Shown: positions 46,099-57,197, numbered from the stretch's first letter. The stretch: 64,000 nucleotides of DNA from an uncultured Blastocatellia bacterium (GCA_946480785.1 CAMLLD010000006.1:1-64000), one strand, 5' to 3'. A program made the numbers and translations. Notes: a model not told the origin generated them from the sequence alone.

Positions 46099-49000
46099 AT
46101 GTCCCGAAGATCCTTTCATTGCCGATTAGTGTGCGCCTTTTCGATCCTGCTTTTTTTATCCGCGTCAATCTGTGCCCAAAGTGACTCCGGAAACGCGCCC
46201 GCCAAAACTCCAGCGATAGATCCGAGCTACACGACGCCGACGAATCCACTCGACACGGCCTACGGCGCGAAGATCGCCGAGTACACGACCGAAAAGTATT
46301 TCATGACGGAACTCGTGGACCACTTGCCGCTGTCCGACAAGGTGCCTTCGCCGGAAAAGATCCTCGGTTACGCGGTGGGCACGCCAAACAAGTTGACCTA
46401 CACGAAAGATCTCTATCGCTACTTTCGCGCGCTTGCCGCCGCGTCGCCGCGCGTGCGCGTGCTCGTCGCGCCGGAGAAGAGCGAAGAAGGACGCGAGCAG
46501 ATACTCGTGCTCGTGAGTGACGAAGCAAACCTCGCGAAGCTCGATCGTTATAAAGAGATCACGGCCAAACTCGCCGACCCGCGCAAACTCAGCGACGCTG
46601 ACGCCCACACGTTGATCTCCGAAGGCAAACCGTTCTACTGGGCTTCCGGCTCGATCCATTCTCCCGAAACAGGCTCGCCGGAAATGCTGATGGAGCTCGC
46701 GTATCGTCTTGCGGTCGAGGATTCGCCCTTCATCGAAGACATTCGCAAAAACATGATCGTGATGATGACGCCGGCGCTGGAAGTCGACGGCCGCGATTTC
46801 ATGGTCGACCTTTACAACTACCACCGCGCGAACCCCGGCAAACCCACGCCGCCGCTGCTCTACTGGGGCAAGTACGTCGCGCACGACAACAATCGCGACG
46901 GACTCGGCATGGCGCTCGCCCTCACGCGCAACCAGATGCGCACGTTTCTCGAGTATCACCCGACCGTGCTGCACGATCTGCACGAGTCAGTGCCGTATCT
47001 CTACACGATGACCGGCACCGGGCCGTACAACGCGTGGCTCGATCCGCTCGCGATCGACGAGTTTCAGTTGCTGGCCTATCACGAAATCGAAGAGATGACG
47101 AAGCGTGGCGTGCCCGGCGTTTGGACGCATGGTTTTTACGACGGCTGGGCGCCGAACTACATGCTCTACATCGCCACCGGCCATAACGCCATCGGCCGTT
47201 TCTACGAGACTTTCGGCAACGGCGGCGCCGACACGCGCGAACGCACGCTGCGGCCGGCCGACACGTCGCGCGTCTGGTATCGGCCGAACCCGCCGTTTCC
47301 GCGCGTGAACTGGTCGATGCGTAACAACATCAACATGCAGCAGTCGGCGATTCTCTTCGCGATGAATTTCGTCGCGAAGGACAAAGATCGCTTTCTCAAT
47401 AATTTTTATTTGAAGAGCAAACGGGCAATCGCAAAGGCGACGAATGAAGGTCCGGCGGCTTACGTCATTCCCGGCGACACGCCGCGCCCGGTCGAAGCGG
47501 CCGACATGGTCAACCTGATGCGCATGCAGGGAATTGAAGTGCATCGCGCCAATAAAAATTTCAGCGTCAAGGACCAGAAGTTTCCGGCGGGTTCTTACAT
47601 CATTCGCATGGACCAGCCGTATTCACGCATGGCCGACATGCTGCTCGACACGCAGTATTACAACGTGAGCGATCCCGCGCCGTACGACGACACGGGCTGG
47701 ACCATCGGCGCGATGCGCAACGTGAAGACGGTGCGCATTATCGATAAGAGCATTCTCGATGTCGACGCGACACTGCTGACGGGAGACGCGAAGATCACCG
47801 GCCAATTGATCGCCCCCGCGTCGGCGATGGCTTACGTCATCAATCACAACACCGACAACACGCTCGCGACGCTGCGCTTTCAGTTGAAAGACGTGAAGAT
47901 GAGCGCCGCGGAAGACAGCTTCAAGATCGGCGACCAGCAGTTCAACGCCGGCTCGTTCATCATCAACCAGGTCGGCAATTCGCCGGATCTCCGCCAGAAA
48001 CTGGAGGCGGCGGTTGTCAACCTCGGACTCAGCGCGATCGGCGTCGATAAACTCCCTGAGGTCAAAACGCACGAGCTCGCCGTTCCTCGAATCGCGATCG
48101 TTCACACCTGGATCAACACGCAGAATGAAGGCTGGTATCGCATCGAGTTTGATAAATACAAGATTCCCTACACCTACATTTCCGATCACGTGCTGCGTGA
48201 CACGCCGAACCTGCGCGAGAAGTTTGACGTGATCATCTTCCCGCCGGTCGGCGGCTCCGCGCAGACGATCGTCAACGGCATGCCGATGCGCGGTGACCCG
48301 ATTCCGTGGAAAGCTTCGCAAGTAACGCCCAACTTCGCGTCGTCGCCGGACCAGACCGACGACATGCGCGGCGGCATGGGCGTGACCGGCGTCGCGAACG
48401 TGCAAAAGTTTATCGAAGACGGCGGGCTGTTCATCACGATTGGCGGCGTGTCGCAGGTTGCGATCGACTACGGCATCACCAACGGCGTTTCGATTCAGCA
48501 GTCAGAACGGCTGCAAGCGCGTGGCTCGATCTACAACTCGAACTTCTCGGATCGCAAGAGCCCGATTGCTTACGGCTACGACGCGGCGTTGCCGATCTAT
48601 TTCAACCAGGCGCCGCTGTTTCAGGTTGCGGCGGCCGGTGGCGGCGGTTTCGGCGGCGGTGGTGGCCAGGGTGGACCAGGTGGTCCACAGTCGCGTGCTT
48701 CGGGACGCGGCGGCGTGAACGATCCAGACGTGATTCAGGCGATGCCGCAACCGCGCCCGGCTGATCCGAACGCGCGTCCGGACGATCAGGACCAACGCGA
48801 GAGCCCGTTCTTCGTGCCGCCGCAAGCGCGGCCGCGCGTCGTACTGCGGTTTGCGTCTGACGAGAAGAACCTGCTGGTCAGCGGCATGCTCGCGGGCGGC
48901 AACGAGCTGGCGAACAAGCCGGCGGTCGTTGACGTTCCGGTTGGCCGCGGGCACGTGGTGATGTTTGCGACGAACCCGATGTGGCGGCATCAGACGCAGG

Positions 49001-49116
49001 GCGAGTTTTTCCTGATCTTCAATGCGGCGCTGAACTACAACAATCTCGACGCGGGCAGAGCAGAGCCGCGCGGCGGTCGCGGTCAGAGCACGAGCACCGC
49101 GGGCGACGATCAATAG
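46099..49116 (+). CDS. Secreted M14-family metallopeptidase, large
   Basis: The protein has 1005 residues. AGGAG seven bases before ATG 46099 and a signal peptide (LVCAFSILLFLSASICAQ) are seen. The carboxypeptidase zinc motif HxxE is His187-Ser-Pro-Glu190 in GSIHSPETGSPE. NYHRANPGKP, AHDNNRDG and VLHDLHES continue the fold. The C-terminal half (about 600-1000) resembles a glutamine-amidotransferase-like beta/alpha domain, broken by a Gly-rich then Pro/Asp-rich segment (about 850-910). Such long M14 proteins are common in Acidobacteria and Gemmatimonadetes; substrate is unknown. It is 20 bases after egtB, and whether it works with it is unclear. Confidence 0.85.
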   Translation: MSRRSFHCRLVCAFSILLFLSASICAQSDSGNAPAKTPAIDPSYTTPTNPLDTAYGAKIAEYTTEKYFMTELVDHLPLSDKVPSPEKILGYAVGTPNKLTYTKDLYRYFRALAAASPRVRVLVAPEKSEEGREQILVLVSDEANLAKLDRYKEITAKLADPRKLSDADAHTLISEGKPFYWASGSIHSPETGSPEMLMELAYRLAVEDSPFIEDIRKNMIVMMTPALEVDGRDFMVDLYNYHRANPGKPTPPLLYWGKYVAHDNNRDGLGMALALTRNQMRTFLEYHPTVLHDLHESVPYLYTMTGTGPYNAWLDPLAIDEFQLLAYHEIEEMTKRGVPGVWTHGFYDGWAPNYMLYIATGHNAIGRFYETFGNGGADTRERTLRPADTSRVWYRPNPPFPRVNWSMRNNINMQQSAILFAMNFVAKDKDRFLNNFYLKSKRAIAKATNEGPAAYVIPGDTPRPVEAADMVNLMRMQGIEVHRANKNFSVKDQKFPAGSYIIRMDQPYSRMADMLLDTQYYNVSDPAPYDDTGWTIGAMRNVKTVRIIDKSILDVDATLLTGDAKITGQLIAPASAMAYVINHNTDNTLATLRFQLKDVKMSAAEDSFKIGDQQFNAGSFIINQVGNSPDLRQKLEAAVVNLGLSAIGVDKLPEVKTHELAVPRIAIVHTWINTQNEGWYRIEFDKYKIPYTYISDHVLRDTPNLREKFDVIIFPPVGGSAQTIVNGMPMRGDPIPWKASQVTPNFASSPDQTDDMRGGMGVTGVANVQKFIEDGGLFITIGGVSQVAIDYGITNGVSIQQSERLQARGSIYNSNFSDRKSPIAYGYDAALPIYFNQAPLFQVAAAGGGGFGGGGGQGGPGGPQSRASGRGGVNDPDVIQAMPQPRPADPNARPDDQDQRESPFFVPPQARPRVVLRFASDEKNLLVSGMLAGGNELANKPAVVDVPVGRGHVVMFATNPMWRHQTQGEFFLIFNAALNYNNLDAGRAEPRGGRGQSTSTAGDDQ

Positions 49117-49140
49117 GTCCTCTCAAGACCTGTAGGACCT

Positions 49141-49776
49141 ATGAACCTTTCTGACATCGAAACGCGTGTGCTGGGAGCGTTGGTGGAGAAGCAGCTCACC
49201 ACGCCGGAATACTATCCGCTGACGCTCAACGCGCTCACTGCTGCGTGCAACCAGAAAAACAATCGCTATCCCGTCACGTCGTACAACGAGAATGAGGTCG
49301 CTGCTGCAGTTGAGACGCTGCGCGAGAAGAACCTCGTTTACGTGTTCTACGGGAGCACGAGCCGGGTGCCGAAGTACAAGCACGTCGTACCCGAAGTGCT
49401 GCATCTCACGCCGCCGGAAACGGCGATCGTATGTGTTTTGCTGTTGCGTGGGCCGCAGACGCCCGGTGAGCTGCGCGGCAATGCTTCGCGGATGTTTGAG
49501 TTCAGTGGGCTTGATGAAGTCGAGCAAACGCTTGCGGGCCTCATCACGCACGAACCCGATCCGCTCGTGACACGTTTGGCGCGTCAACCCGGCCAAAAAG
49601 AAATTCGCTTCGCGCATTTACTGTCCGGTCCACCCGCTGAAATCCCGATTGAGCCCGTTACGCAAGCGGCTCCAATCCCCACTCGTCAAAGTCTCGAACA
49701 GAAAGTCGACGCGCTGGCAGCGGAAGTCGAGAAGCTGCGTTTGCAGTTTGACGAGTTCAAGAAACAGTTCGATTAA
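49141..49776 (+). CDS. yceH: YceH family protein (DUF480)
   Basis: The protein has 211 residues. LSDIETRVLGALVEKQLTTPEYYPLTLNALTAACNQKNNR (first 45 residues) and LRGPQTPGELRGNASRM are the two winged-helix modules of the family. A coiled-coil-like C-terminus (VDALAAEVEKLRLQFDEF) follows. Function is unknown. It lies 24 bases after the M14 peptidase gene. Confidence 0.9.
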   Translation: MNLSDIETRVLGALVEKQLTTPEYYPLTLNALTAACNQKNNRYPVTSYNENEVAAAVETLREKNLVYVFYGSTSRVPKYKHVVPEVLHLTPPETAIVCVLLLRGPQTPGELRGNASRMFEFSGLDEVEQTLAGLITHEPDPLVTRLARQPGQKEIRFAHLLSGPPAEIPIEPVTQAAPIPTRQSLEQKVDALAAEVEKLRLQFDEFKKQFD

Positions 49777-49805
49777 TTGTTTCAGCGCTACGGTCGTGTT
49801 TCAGC

Positions 49806-49834
49806 TATGCAACCTCACGACCCACGAGTATAAT
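49806..49834 (+). promoter_or_regulatory. Candidate promoter of lhr, very short leader
   Basis: A perfect TATAAT (49829-49834) with a weak TATGCA (49806-49811) at 17-base spacing predicts a start near 49841, five bases before the lhr ATG. No ribosome-binding site precedes that ATG, which fits a leaderless or nearly leaderless message. Confidence 0.35.
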
Positions 49835-49845
49835 GAACGTCCCTT

Positions 49846-52800
49846 ATGAGCCTGGAACTTTTCCACCCAGCAGTAGCGCGCTGGTTTGCGCGGAGTTTTC
49901 CTGCGCCAACCGAACCTCAGTTACAAGCCTGGCCCGAAATCAAGAAACAGCGCCACACGCTCATCGCCGCGCCCACGGGTTCAGGTAAAACGCTCGCCGC
50001 ATTTCTGTCCGCGATCGACGATCTGGTTCGCCTCGGTCTCGAAGGAAAACTCGACGACACCACGCACGTCATCTACGTCTCGCCGCTCAAGGCGCTGAGC
50101 AACGACGTGCAGCGCAACCTGCAAACACCACTCGAAGGAATTCAAAAAGAACTTCGTGCAATGGGCTTGCCCGAAGTAAACATTCGCACGCTCGTGCGCA
50201 CCGGCGACACGCCCGCCTCGGAGCGCACCGCGATGACGAAGCGTCCGCCGCACATCGTCGTCACGACACCCGAGTCGCTCTACATTTTGCTGACTAGCGA
50301 AGGCGGCCGGCGCATGTTGCAAACAGCGCGCACGCTGATCGTCGATGAGATTCACGCGGTCGTAAGTGACAAACGCGGTTCGCACCTCGCGCTTTCGATC
50401 GAACGTCTCGAACAGCTCACTCAGCAAAAGCTCGTCCGTATCGGTCTCTCTGCAACGCAGCGCCCGATCGAAGAGGTAGCCCGTTTTCTCGTCGGCACCG
50501 CGAACATCGACGCCGCAAACGTTCCGAACTGCGCGATCATCGACAGCGGCCACACACGCCAACTCGACATCGCCATCGAACTCACCGATTCACCTTTATC
50601 AGCGGTCATGTCGGGCGAGGTTTGGGAAGAGGTTTACGACCGTCTCGCCGAGCTCATTCGCCAGCACCACACGACGCTCGTCTTCGTCAACACACGTCGT
50701 TTAGCCGAGCGCGTCGCGCGGCATTTGGGAGAGCGATTAGGGGACGAGAACATTGCCGCGCATCACGGCAGTCTCGCCCGCGAGCAGCGCCTCGCCGCCG
50801 AACAAAAACTCAAAGCCGGCGAACTGCGCGCGCTCGTTGCTACCGCTTCGCTCGAACTCGGCATCGACATCGGCGACGTGAATCTCGTTTGCCAGCTCGG
50901 CTCGACCAGAACCATCGCGAGTTTTCTACAACGCGTCGGCCGCTCGAACCACACGGTCGCGGGTTTTCCGAAGGGCCGAATCTTTCCGCTCTCGCGGGAT
51001 GAGCTCGTCGAATGTGCGGCGATCATCGATTCGGTGCGGCGCGGTGAGTTGGACCGGCTCGAGATTCCGGAGAAGCCGCTCGACATCCTGGCCCAACAGA
51101 TCGTCGCGGCTGTCGCAGCCGAAGAGTGGACCGAAGACGATCTGTTCGCGATGATTCGGCGCGCCTATCCTTATCGCAATCTCGAACGCGAACAGTTTGA
51201 CGGAATCGTGCGCATGCTCGCTGAAGGCTTCACGACAAAGCGCGGGCGCAGATCGACTTATCTGCATCACGACGCGGTGAACCAGCGTCTGCGCGGCCGT
51301 CGCGGCGCGCGCCTCGCGGCGATCACCTCCGGCGGCGCGATTCCCGATACGGCGGATTACGCGGTCGTGCTCGAGCCGAGCGATCTGGTTATCGGCTCGG
51401 TCAACGAAGACTTCGCGATCGAGAGTTTGCAGGGCGACATCTTTCAACTCGGCAACACGTCGTGGCGTGTGTTGCGGGTCGAGCAGGGCAAGGTGCGGGT
51501 CGAAGACGCGCACGGACAACCGCCATCGATTCCGTTTTGGCTCGGCGAGGCGCCGGCGCGTTCGCACGAGCTTTCGGTTTCGGTGTCGCGACTGCGCGAG
51601 GAAGTCGCCAAACGCATTAACCCGGAGAGTGTGGATCTTGCGCCGGCGATGGAGTGGTTCATAAATGAAGTCGGGCTCTCGCGTTCTGCGGCGGAACAGC
51701 TCGTCGAGTATCTCGCGGGCGCGAAGATCGTGCTTGGTGTGATGCCGACGCAGGACAACCTCGTTCTTGAAAGATTTTTTGACGACAGCGGTAGCATGCA
51801 GCTCGTGCTGCACTCGCCTTTCGGCAGCCGTCTCAATCGCGCGTGGGGTCTCGCGCTGCGCAAACGTTTCTGCCGCAAGTTCAACTTCGAGCTGCAAGCC
51901 GCGGCCACGGAAGACGCCATCGTGCTGTCGCTTGGACCAACGCACAGCTTCCCGCTCGACGACGTCTTTCATTATCTGAACTCGAAAACCGTGCGGCAGT
52001 TGTTGTGTCAGGCGCTGCTCGACGCGCCGATGTGGAACATTCGCTGGCGCTGGAACGTGACGCGCTCGCTCGCCGTGTTGCGGCGGCGCGGCGGCAAGAA
52101 GATTCCCGCGCAGTTGCAGCGCATGGACGCGGAAGATCTGTTGACCGCGGTGTTTCCCGATCAAGTCGCATGTGCGGAGAACCTGCCGACGGGGGAACGC
52201 GAGATCCCGGCGCATCCGCTCGTCGATCAGACGGTGAAAGATTGTCTTGAAGAAGCGATGGACATCGACGGACTCGAGCAACTGTTGACCTCGATCGAAC
52301 GCAACGAGAAAAACCTTTTCGCCCGCGACGTGATCGAGGCTTCGCCGCTCGCGCAGGAGATACTCAATGCGCGGCCGTACGCCTATCTCGACGATGCGCC
52401 GCTCGAGGAGCGACGCACGCGCGCGGTGTTTCAGCGTCGCTGGCTTGATCCCGAAACCGCGGGCGACATGGGCAAGCTCGATCAGGCTGCGATCGATCGC
52501 GTGCGTGAAGAAGTCTGGCCCGACCCGCGCAACCCCGACGAGTTGCACGACGCTCTGGTTGAGCTCGGTTTCATCACCGTGACTGAAGGCGCCGAGTGGC
52601 AGGAACTTTTCACCGAGCTAAAAAACGATCGCCGAGCCGCAGTGCTCAGCACCAACGGCCTTAGGCTGTGGGTAGCGGCTGAACGTTTACCGCAGCTCCA
52701 ATCTGTATTCACGTCGGCCACGGTTGAACCGCCAATCACCGCTCCTGAGTCCGTCGCCAGAACCACGTGGACTCCTGAAGACGCCCTCGTCGAGATCATC

Positions 52801-54228
52801 CGCGGTCGTCTTGAAGGTCTTGGTCCAGTCACCGTCGCACAACTAATCGAATCTTCCGGCCTGACCAAACTCGAGATCGAGACCGCGCTGCTCAGGCTCG
52901 AAGCGGAAGGCTTCGTCATCCGCGGCCGCTTCACTCCCGGCATCACCGAAACCGAATGGAGCGCACGCCGCCTGCTCGCCCGCATTCACAGCTACACGCT
53001 CAACCGCCTGCGCCAGGAGATCGAACCAGTCTCCAGCGCCGACTTCATTCGCTTCCTGCTCGCGTGGCAGAAACTTGCGCCCGATCACCAGATGGAAGGT
53101 CCGGAGAGCGTGCGCGCGATCATCGATCAGCTCGAAGGCTTCGAAGCGCCAGCCGCTGCTTGGGAAGGCGAACTATTACCGTCACGGCTCGTTGAATACG
53201 ATCCCGCCTGGCTCGATGCACTGTGTCTGTCGGGTGAAGTCGTATGGGCCAGGCTGACGCCGCCGGTGCGCACCGTCAGCGATAACGCAGCCGACAAACC
53301 GCGCGGCGCCGGACCAGTGCGCAACACACCCATCGCTCTGCTGCGCCGCAAGAACTTCGCGCTCTGGAGCTCAGTCTTTCCGCCGTTGACCATCGCGACG
53401 GAAAACGAATTCTCCACGACGACGCAGGTTGTTTACGACTATCTCAAAACGCGCGGCGCTTCATTCTTCACGGACATCGTCGAGAACGCGAAGCTCCTGC
53501 GCAGCCAGGTCGAAGAAGCTCTCGCGGAACTGGTCGCGAACGGCGTCGTGGTCTCCGACAGTTTCACCGGACTACGCGCACTGCTGACGCCCGGCAGTCG
53601 CAAGACGCAAGCGGCCGCGCGACGCAAGCATCGCCAGCCTGTTTACGAAATGGCGAGCGCCGGCCGTTGGTCCATCATTCATCGTGAAAACGGAAACGGC
53701 TCGACGAACAGCCGCGGCAACCAGAGTCCGGTCGATCAGGAGAAAGCCGAAGAGATCGCGTGGACTCTGTTGAAGCGTTACGGCGTCGTCTTCAAGCGTT
53801 TGCTGGAACGCGAAGGCATGACGCTGCCGTGGCGCGTGCTGCTGCGCATCTATCATCGACTCGAAGCGCGCGGTGAGATTCGCGGCGGCCGTTTCGTCGC
53901 GGGCATCTCGGGCGAACAGTTTGCCCTCCCGGAAGCAGTCGGCATGTTGCGCGCGATTCGTCGCGAAGGTGCGAAGGACGAATTGATTTCCGTGAGCGCC
54001 GCCGATCCTTTGAACCTCGCCGGCATCATCATGCCCGGCACACGCATCACCGCACACACCAGCAATCGCATTCTCTATCACGACGGCGCGCCCATCGCGG
54101 CGCTCGAATCGGGCGACACGCATTTTCTCGTCGAGCTCAGTCGCGCGATGGAGTGGAAAGCGAAGGCCGCGTTGGTGCGCAAAGCAACGCGCCCGGAACT
54201 AAGAACTTACCTCCAGCGCCCCGCCTGA
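49846..54228 (+). CDS. lhr: Large superfamily 2 helicase Lhr
   Basis: The protein has 1460 residues, full-length for Lhr. N-terminal DEAD/DEAH helicase core: Walker [23 protein letters not shown]; then helicase_C with [14 protein letters not shown] and QRVGRSNH. Winged-helix and Lhr beta-barrel domains follow (about 430-850), then the long C-terminal extension. Lhr is a 3'-5' single-stranded-DNA translocase induced by DNA damage, and its C-terminal region includes a uracil-DNA glycosylase fold in some bacteria. No nuclease or Lig partner gene (as in lhr-pdeM operons) is next to it. Confidence 0.93.
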   Translation: MSLELFHPAVARWFARSFPAPTEPQLQAWPEIKKQRHTLIAAPTGSGKTLAAFLSAIDDLVRLGLEGKLDDTTHVIYVSPLKALSNDVQRNLQTPLEGIQKELRAMGLPEVNIRTLVRTGDTPASERTAMTKRPPHIVVTTPESLYILLTSEGGRRMLQTARTLIVDEIHAVVSDKRGSHLALSIERLEQLTQQKLVRIGLSATQRPIEEVARFLVGTANIDAANVPNCAIIDSGHTRQLDIAIELTDSPLSAVMSGEVWEEVYDRLAELIRQHHTTLVFVNTRRLAERVARHLGERLGDENIAAHHGSLAREQRLAAEQKLKAGELRALVATASLELGIDIGDVNLVCQLGSTRTIASFLQRVGRSNHTVAGFPKGRIFPLSRDELVECAAIIDSVRRGELDRLEIPEKPLDILAQQIVAAVAAEEWTEDDLFAMIRRAYPYRNLEREQFDGIVRMLAEGFTTKRGRRSTYLHHDAVNQRLRGRRGARLAAITSGGAIPDTADYAVVLEPSDLVIGSVNEDFAIESLQGDIFQLGNTSWRVLRVEQGKVRVEDAHGQPPSIPFWLGEAPARSHELSVSVSRLREEVAKRINPESVDLAPAMEWFINEVGLSRSAAEQLVEYLAGAKIVLGVMPTQDNLVLERFFDDSGSMQLVLHSPFGSRLNRAWGLALRKRFCRKFNFELQAAATEDAIVLSLGPTHSFPLDDVFHYLNSKTVRQLLCQALLDAPMWNIRWRWNVTRSLAVLRRRGGKKIPAQLQRMDAEDLLTAVFPDQVACAENLPTGEREIPAHPLVDQTVKDCLEEAMDIDGLEQLLTSIERNEKNLFARDVIEASPLAQEILNARPYAYLDDAPLEERRTRAVFQRRWLDPETAGDMGKLDQAAIDRVREEVWPDPRNPDELHDALVELGFITVTEGAEWQELFTELKNDRRAAVLSTNGLRLWVAAERLPQLQSVFTSATVEPPITAPESVARTTWTPEDALVEIIRGRLEGLGPVTVAQLIESSGLTKLEIETALLRLEAEGFVIRGRFTPGITETEWSARRLLARIHSYTLNRLRQEIEPVSSADFIRFLLAWQKLAPDHQMEGPESVRAIIDQLEGFEAPAAAWEGELLPSRLVEYDPAWLDALCLSGEVVWARLTPPVRTVSDNAADKPRGAGPVRNTPIALLRRKNFALWSSVFPPLTIATENEFSTTTQVVYDYLKTRGASFFTDIVENAKLLRSQVEEALAELVANGVVVSDSFTGLRALLTPGSRKTQAAARRKHRQPVYEMASAGRWSIIHRENGNGSTNSRGNQSPVDQEKAEEIAWTLLKRYGVVFKRLLEREGMTLPWRVLLRIYHRLEARGEIRGGRFVAGISGEQFALPEAVGMLRAIRREGAKDELISVSAADPLNLAGIIMPGTRITAHTSNRILYHDGAPIAALESGDTHFLVELSRAMEWKAKAALVRKATRPELRTYLQRPA

Positions 54229-54414
54229 CCTGAACAAGTCAGGAAGGGTGGCAAGCGTAGCGCGCCCCCGCCTTTGCTCCTTCAAACACTGCTGAACCGA
54301 TGTCGTTCATTCGCGCACGAAATCGTGTCAAGAAACCCGCCGAAATCCCCTTAAAACACGCCCCGACGCAAAGGCACGGTGCTTGCCAAAAGCACGGGCA
54401 AGGGAGGTTTACAC

Positions 54415-54882
54415 ATGAAACTAAATTACTCGAGTAACAAATTGGGCGGCTATATTCTGGCACTCTTCCTGATTCTGGGTTTCACCGCAATCGCCAGCAG
54501 CAACGTTCAAGCTCAATGGCGCGATCGTGATCGCGATGATCGCTATCAGCGCGACCGTGACTACCGCAACCGCGACTACCGAAACGGTCGGAACGGTTAC
54601 GGGTATGGTTACGAAAACGCGCGGCAGCAGGGTTACAGCTACGGCATGAACGTCGGCGCGGCGGACGCGCAGCGCGGGCAGAACTTTAATCCGCAGCGTT
54701 CGCATTACTGGAAGGATGGTGACGCTGGCTACAACTCGTCCTATGGCAACAGGGGACAGTACCGGCAGATCTTCCGCAGTGCGTTTGAACAGGGATACCG
54801 CGAGGGCTATCAGCAATATGGCGGTCGCGGACGTTACGATCGACGGAACAACAGTCGTATTGGCCGAATCTGGCCGTGGTAA
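54415..54882 (+). CDS. Small exported Arg/Asp/Tyr/Gly-rich protein
   Basis: The protein has 155 residues. AGGGAGG seven bases before ATG 54415 and a signal peptide (GGYILALFLILGFTAIASSN, cut near VQA) are clear. The mature protein begins with RDRDRDDRYQRDRDYRNRDY, then Gly/Tyr-rich YGYGYENARQQGYSYG, and ends in GYREGYQQYGGRGRYDRR. I recognise no domain; similar Acidobacterial proteins are common and uncharacterised. The strongly charged repeat suggests an envelope or matrix role. A strong terminator follows. The 186 bases upstream hold no gene, only a small CCTGAC/GTCAGG hairpin at the lhr stop. Confidence 0.75.
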   Translation: MKLNYSSNKLGGYILALFLILGFTAIASSNVQAQWRDRDRDDRYQRDRDYRNRDYRNGRNGYGYGYENARQQGYSYGMNVGAADAQRGQNFNPQRSHYWKDGDAGYNSSYGNRGQYRQIFRSAFEQGYREGYQQYGGRGRYDRRNNSRIGRIWPW

Positions 54883-54907
54883 GTAACCGGAGTTAGCTGA
54901 CTTAAAC

Positions 54908-54937
54908 GGGGTGGCCGTTCGCGGCCACTCCTTTTTT
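54908..54937 (+). terminator. Rho-independent terminator
   Basis: GGGGTGGCCG (54908-54917) pairs with CGGCCACTCC (54922-54931; one G-U) around a TTCG tetraloop, then six Ts (54932-54937). It ends the small exported protein gene 26 bases upstream. Confidence 0.92.
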
Positions 54938-54973
54938 ATGGAAACGGCGGGCGATTGAGAGTTCCTTTAAGTT

Positions 54974-55246
54974 GTGAACGCACTAGCCCAACAAAACTCA
55001 ACCGTTTCCCTCAAGCTGGGATTTACGCCACGGCGCCGTCCCAGACTCTTTTCACTCGTCAACCGCAAAACAGTGGTGCCTTCGAGTGCGGAATTCATGC
55101 GCGTCAGTAACGTGACGGTTCGGGAGGGCCGCACGCATCGCGTATGGCCGCCGGAAGTTCTGCGCCAGTTTCAAACCGCGGAAGTGGTCACGAACAGCGA
55201 CGTGCAACACTACGTCGTGCGCGACCGCAGCATCTCGCGTATCTGA
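54974..55246 (+). CDS. Hypothetical small basic protein
   Basis: 90 residues from GTG 54974. No signal peptide, domain or clear ribosome site is seen. The composition is ordinary for the genome, and the C-terminal half (AEVVTNSDVQHYVVRDRSIS) reads like folded protein. It is convergent with the M2 peptidase gene. It could be a real lineage-specific gene or a chance frame. Confidence 0.45.
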   Translation: MNALAQQNSTVSLKLGFTPRRRPRLFSLVNRKTVVPSSAEFMRVSNVTVREGRTHRVWPPEVLRQFQTAEVVTNSDVQHYVVRDRSISRI

Positions 55247-55261
55247 GTTCTTATCTGTGGC

Positions 55262-57130
55262 CTACTTCTTCGCGTTCTGCTCGTCGAGCCACTGCTTGAG
55301 CGGCGCGAAGTAGTCGATGATCGCGGTCGCATCCATCTTGTCTTCGCCCGTCATCGCTTTCAACGCTTCCGGCCACGGCTTGCTCTGGCCCATCGCGAGC
55401 ATCGCCTTCAACTTCTCGCCCGCTTTCTTGTTCCCGTAGATCGAACACTGATAGAGCGGCCCGTTGAAACCCGCTTCACGACACAGCGCGCGATGAAATT
55501 GAAATTGTAGAATCGCCGCGAGGAAATAGCGCGCGTACGGCGTGTTCGCCGGCACGTGATACTTCGCTCCCGGATCGAAATCCTGCTCGGTGCGCGGCAC
55601 CGGCGCGGTTATCCCCTGATACTTCTCGCGTAAATCCCACCACGCTTTGTTGTAATCGTTTGGCCCAACCTCACCCGAGAAAACTTTCCAACGCCACTGA
55701 TCCACCAAATAGCCAAACGGCAGAAACGCGACCTTGTCGAGCGCGCGGTTCAACAGGAAACCGATGTCCGCCGACTGGTCGGGCACTTTGTCGATCAGCC
55801 CGAGTTGCTTCAGATACTGCGGCGTCACTGACAGCGCCATCGTGTCGCCGATCGCTTCATGAAATCCGTCGTTCGCACTATCGCGGAAGAGAAACGGCTG
55901 TCCGGCGTAGGCCATCTGGTAATAATTGTGCCCGAGCTCGTGGTGGACCACCGAGAAGTCTTCCTCGTTGATCTGGATACACATCTTCAAGCGCACGTCT
56001 TTTTCGAAGTCGATGTCCCACGCGCTCGCATGACAAACAACTTCGCGATCCGCGGGCTTCGTCAGCATCGAACGTTCCCAAAAAGTCGGCGGCAATGAGT
56101 CGAAGCCGAGCGACGTAAAAAACCCTTCGCCGTAACGGACCATCTGTTTCGCGTCGGTGTTGCGCGCTTTGAGCGTCGCGCCGAGATCGTAGCCGCGATC
56201 GGCGTTCGCCGGCGCGAGCAACGGATAAATGTTGGCCCAACCCTGCGCCCACATGTTGCCGAGCAGGTGCGCGGGAATCGGCTTGTCTTCCGCGACGATG
56301 TCTTTGCCGTACTTCTCGGAGAGCTTGTGACGTGTGTAGGTGTAGAGCGAATCGTAAAGCGGCTTCACCTGTTGCCACAGGCGCTCCATCTCGGCGGCGA
56401 ACGCATCGGGTTCCATGTCGTACTTCGAACGCCACATCGCGCCCGTGTCTTTGAAGCCCATCTCCTTCGCGCCCTTGTTACTCAGCTCGACGAAACGGAC
56501 GTAATCTTTCTTGATCGGCACGGCGATCTGGTGCCAGCCGACCCAAATTCGTTTCAACTCTTCCGGGTCGCGGCTGTTCGCCATGCGCTCTTCGAGCTGC
56601 GGCAGACTCATACACTTGCTCTGATCGTTGTCAGGGCAATACTTGCCTTTGCCGTAGTCGCCTTCCATCGACGCGGCGATCTTCGTGAGCTCGGCGCGCT
56701 CGGCCGGATCTTTCGGCGCCGGCAGCGTCAACGCGAGCTTCAGCAGTTTGAGTTTGCGTTTATCGTCGGCTGGAAGATCGAGCGCTTCATAACGGCGCGC
56801 TTGTTCGGCGAGTTCGGTGGTCGCGCCGATCAGTACTTCATTTGCCTGGGCCGCGATCGATTCGGTGTCGTCGGTGACGAAAGTGCTCTTGACCCAGTCG
56901 GCGCGGCTGCCTTTTATGTTTAGGTCCAGCAAACGTTTTTCGGCGTCGGCGAGAAACTTCTCAGCCTCTTCCTTCGTCGCTGGACCAGAAGTTGAAGCGA
57001 CGTTTGGATTATCGGTACAGGAAGACATAAGCAGCAGTCCAATAGAGAGAAGAAATAGCCCTACCAACCAGGTTTGGCGCCAGGTTTGGCGAGTGCGCGA
57101 AAGTTGGCGAGCGCGATTATTGAATTTCAC
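55262..57130 (-). CDS. M2-family (ACE-like) peptidyl-dipeptidase lipoprotein
   Basis: The protein has 622 residues. GTG 57130 is fixed by AGGAGG seven bases upstream. The N-terminus has a lipobox (GLLLMSSC, Cys at about 38), so it is probably a lipoprotein. The zinc motif is HHELGH in VVHHELGHNYYQMAY near residue 395, with the third ligand Glu in DGFHEAIGDTM about 23 residues later. This is the gluzincin ACE/M2 fold, which removes C-terminal dipeptides. Bacterial ACE homologues are scattered among Proteobacteria, Bacteroidetes and Acidobacteria. It is a single-domain form of normal length. Confidence 0.92.
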   Translation of the reverse strand: MKFNNRARQLSRTRQTWRQTWLVGLFLLSIGLLLMSSCTDNPNVASTSGPATKEEAEKFLADAEKRLLDLNIKGSRADWVKSTFVTDDTESIAAQANEVLIGATTELAEQARRYEALDLPADDKRKLKLLKLALTLPAPKDPAERAELTKIAASMEGDYGKGKYCPDNDQSKCMSLPQLEERMANSRDPEELKRIWVGWHQIAVPIKKDYVRFVELSNKGAKEMGFKDTGAMWRSKYDMEPDAFAAEMERLWQQVKPLYDSLYTYTRHKLSEKYGKDIVAEDKPIPAHLLGNMWAQGWANIYPLLAPANADRGYDLGATLKARNTDAKQMVRYGEGFFTSLGFDSLPPTFWERSMLTKPADREVVCHASAWDIDFEKDVRLKMCIQINEEDFSVVHHELGHNYYQMAYAGQPFLFRDSANDGFHEAIGDTMALSVTPQYLKQLGLIDKVPDQSADIGFLLNRALDKVAFLPFGYLVDQWRWKVFSGEVGPNDYNKAWWDLREKYQGITAPVPRTEQDFDPGAKYHVPANTPYARYFLAAILQFQFHRALCREAGFNGPLYQCSIYGNKKAGEKLKAMLAMGQSKPWPEALKAMTGEDKMDATAIIDYFAPLKQWLDEQNAKK

Positions 57131-57197
57131 GGTTCGACCTCCTGAGTTTTAGGGAGGGCCACAATATAACCTGTTGTATTATCTAAGACCACTGAAC

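Noticed and set aside
50926..52548. 540-residue minus-strand open frame inside lhr
   Set aside because: Shadow of the lhr reading frame.
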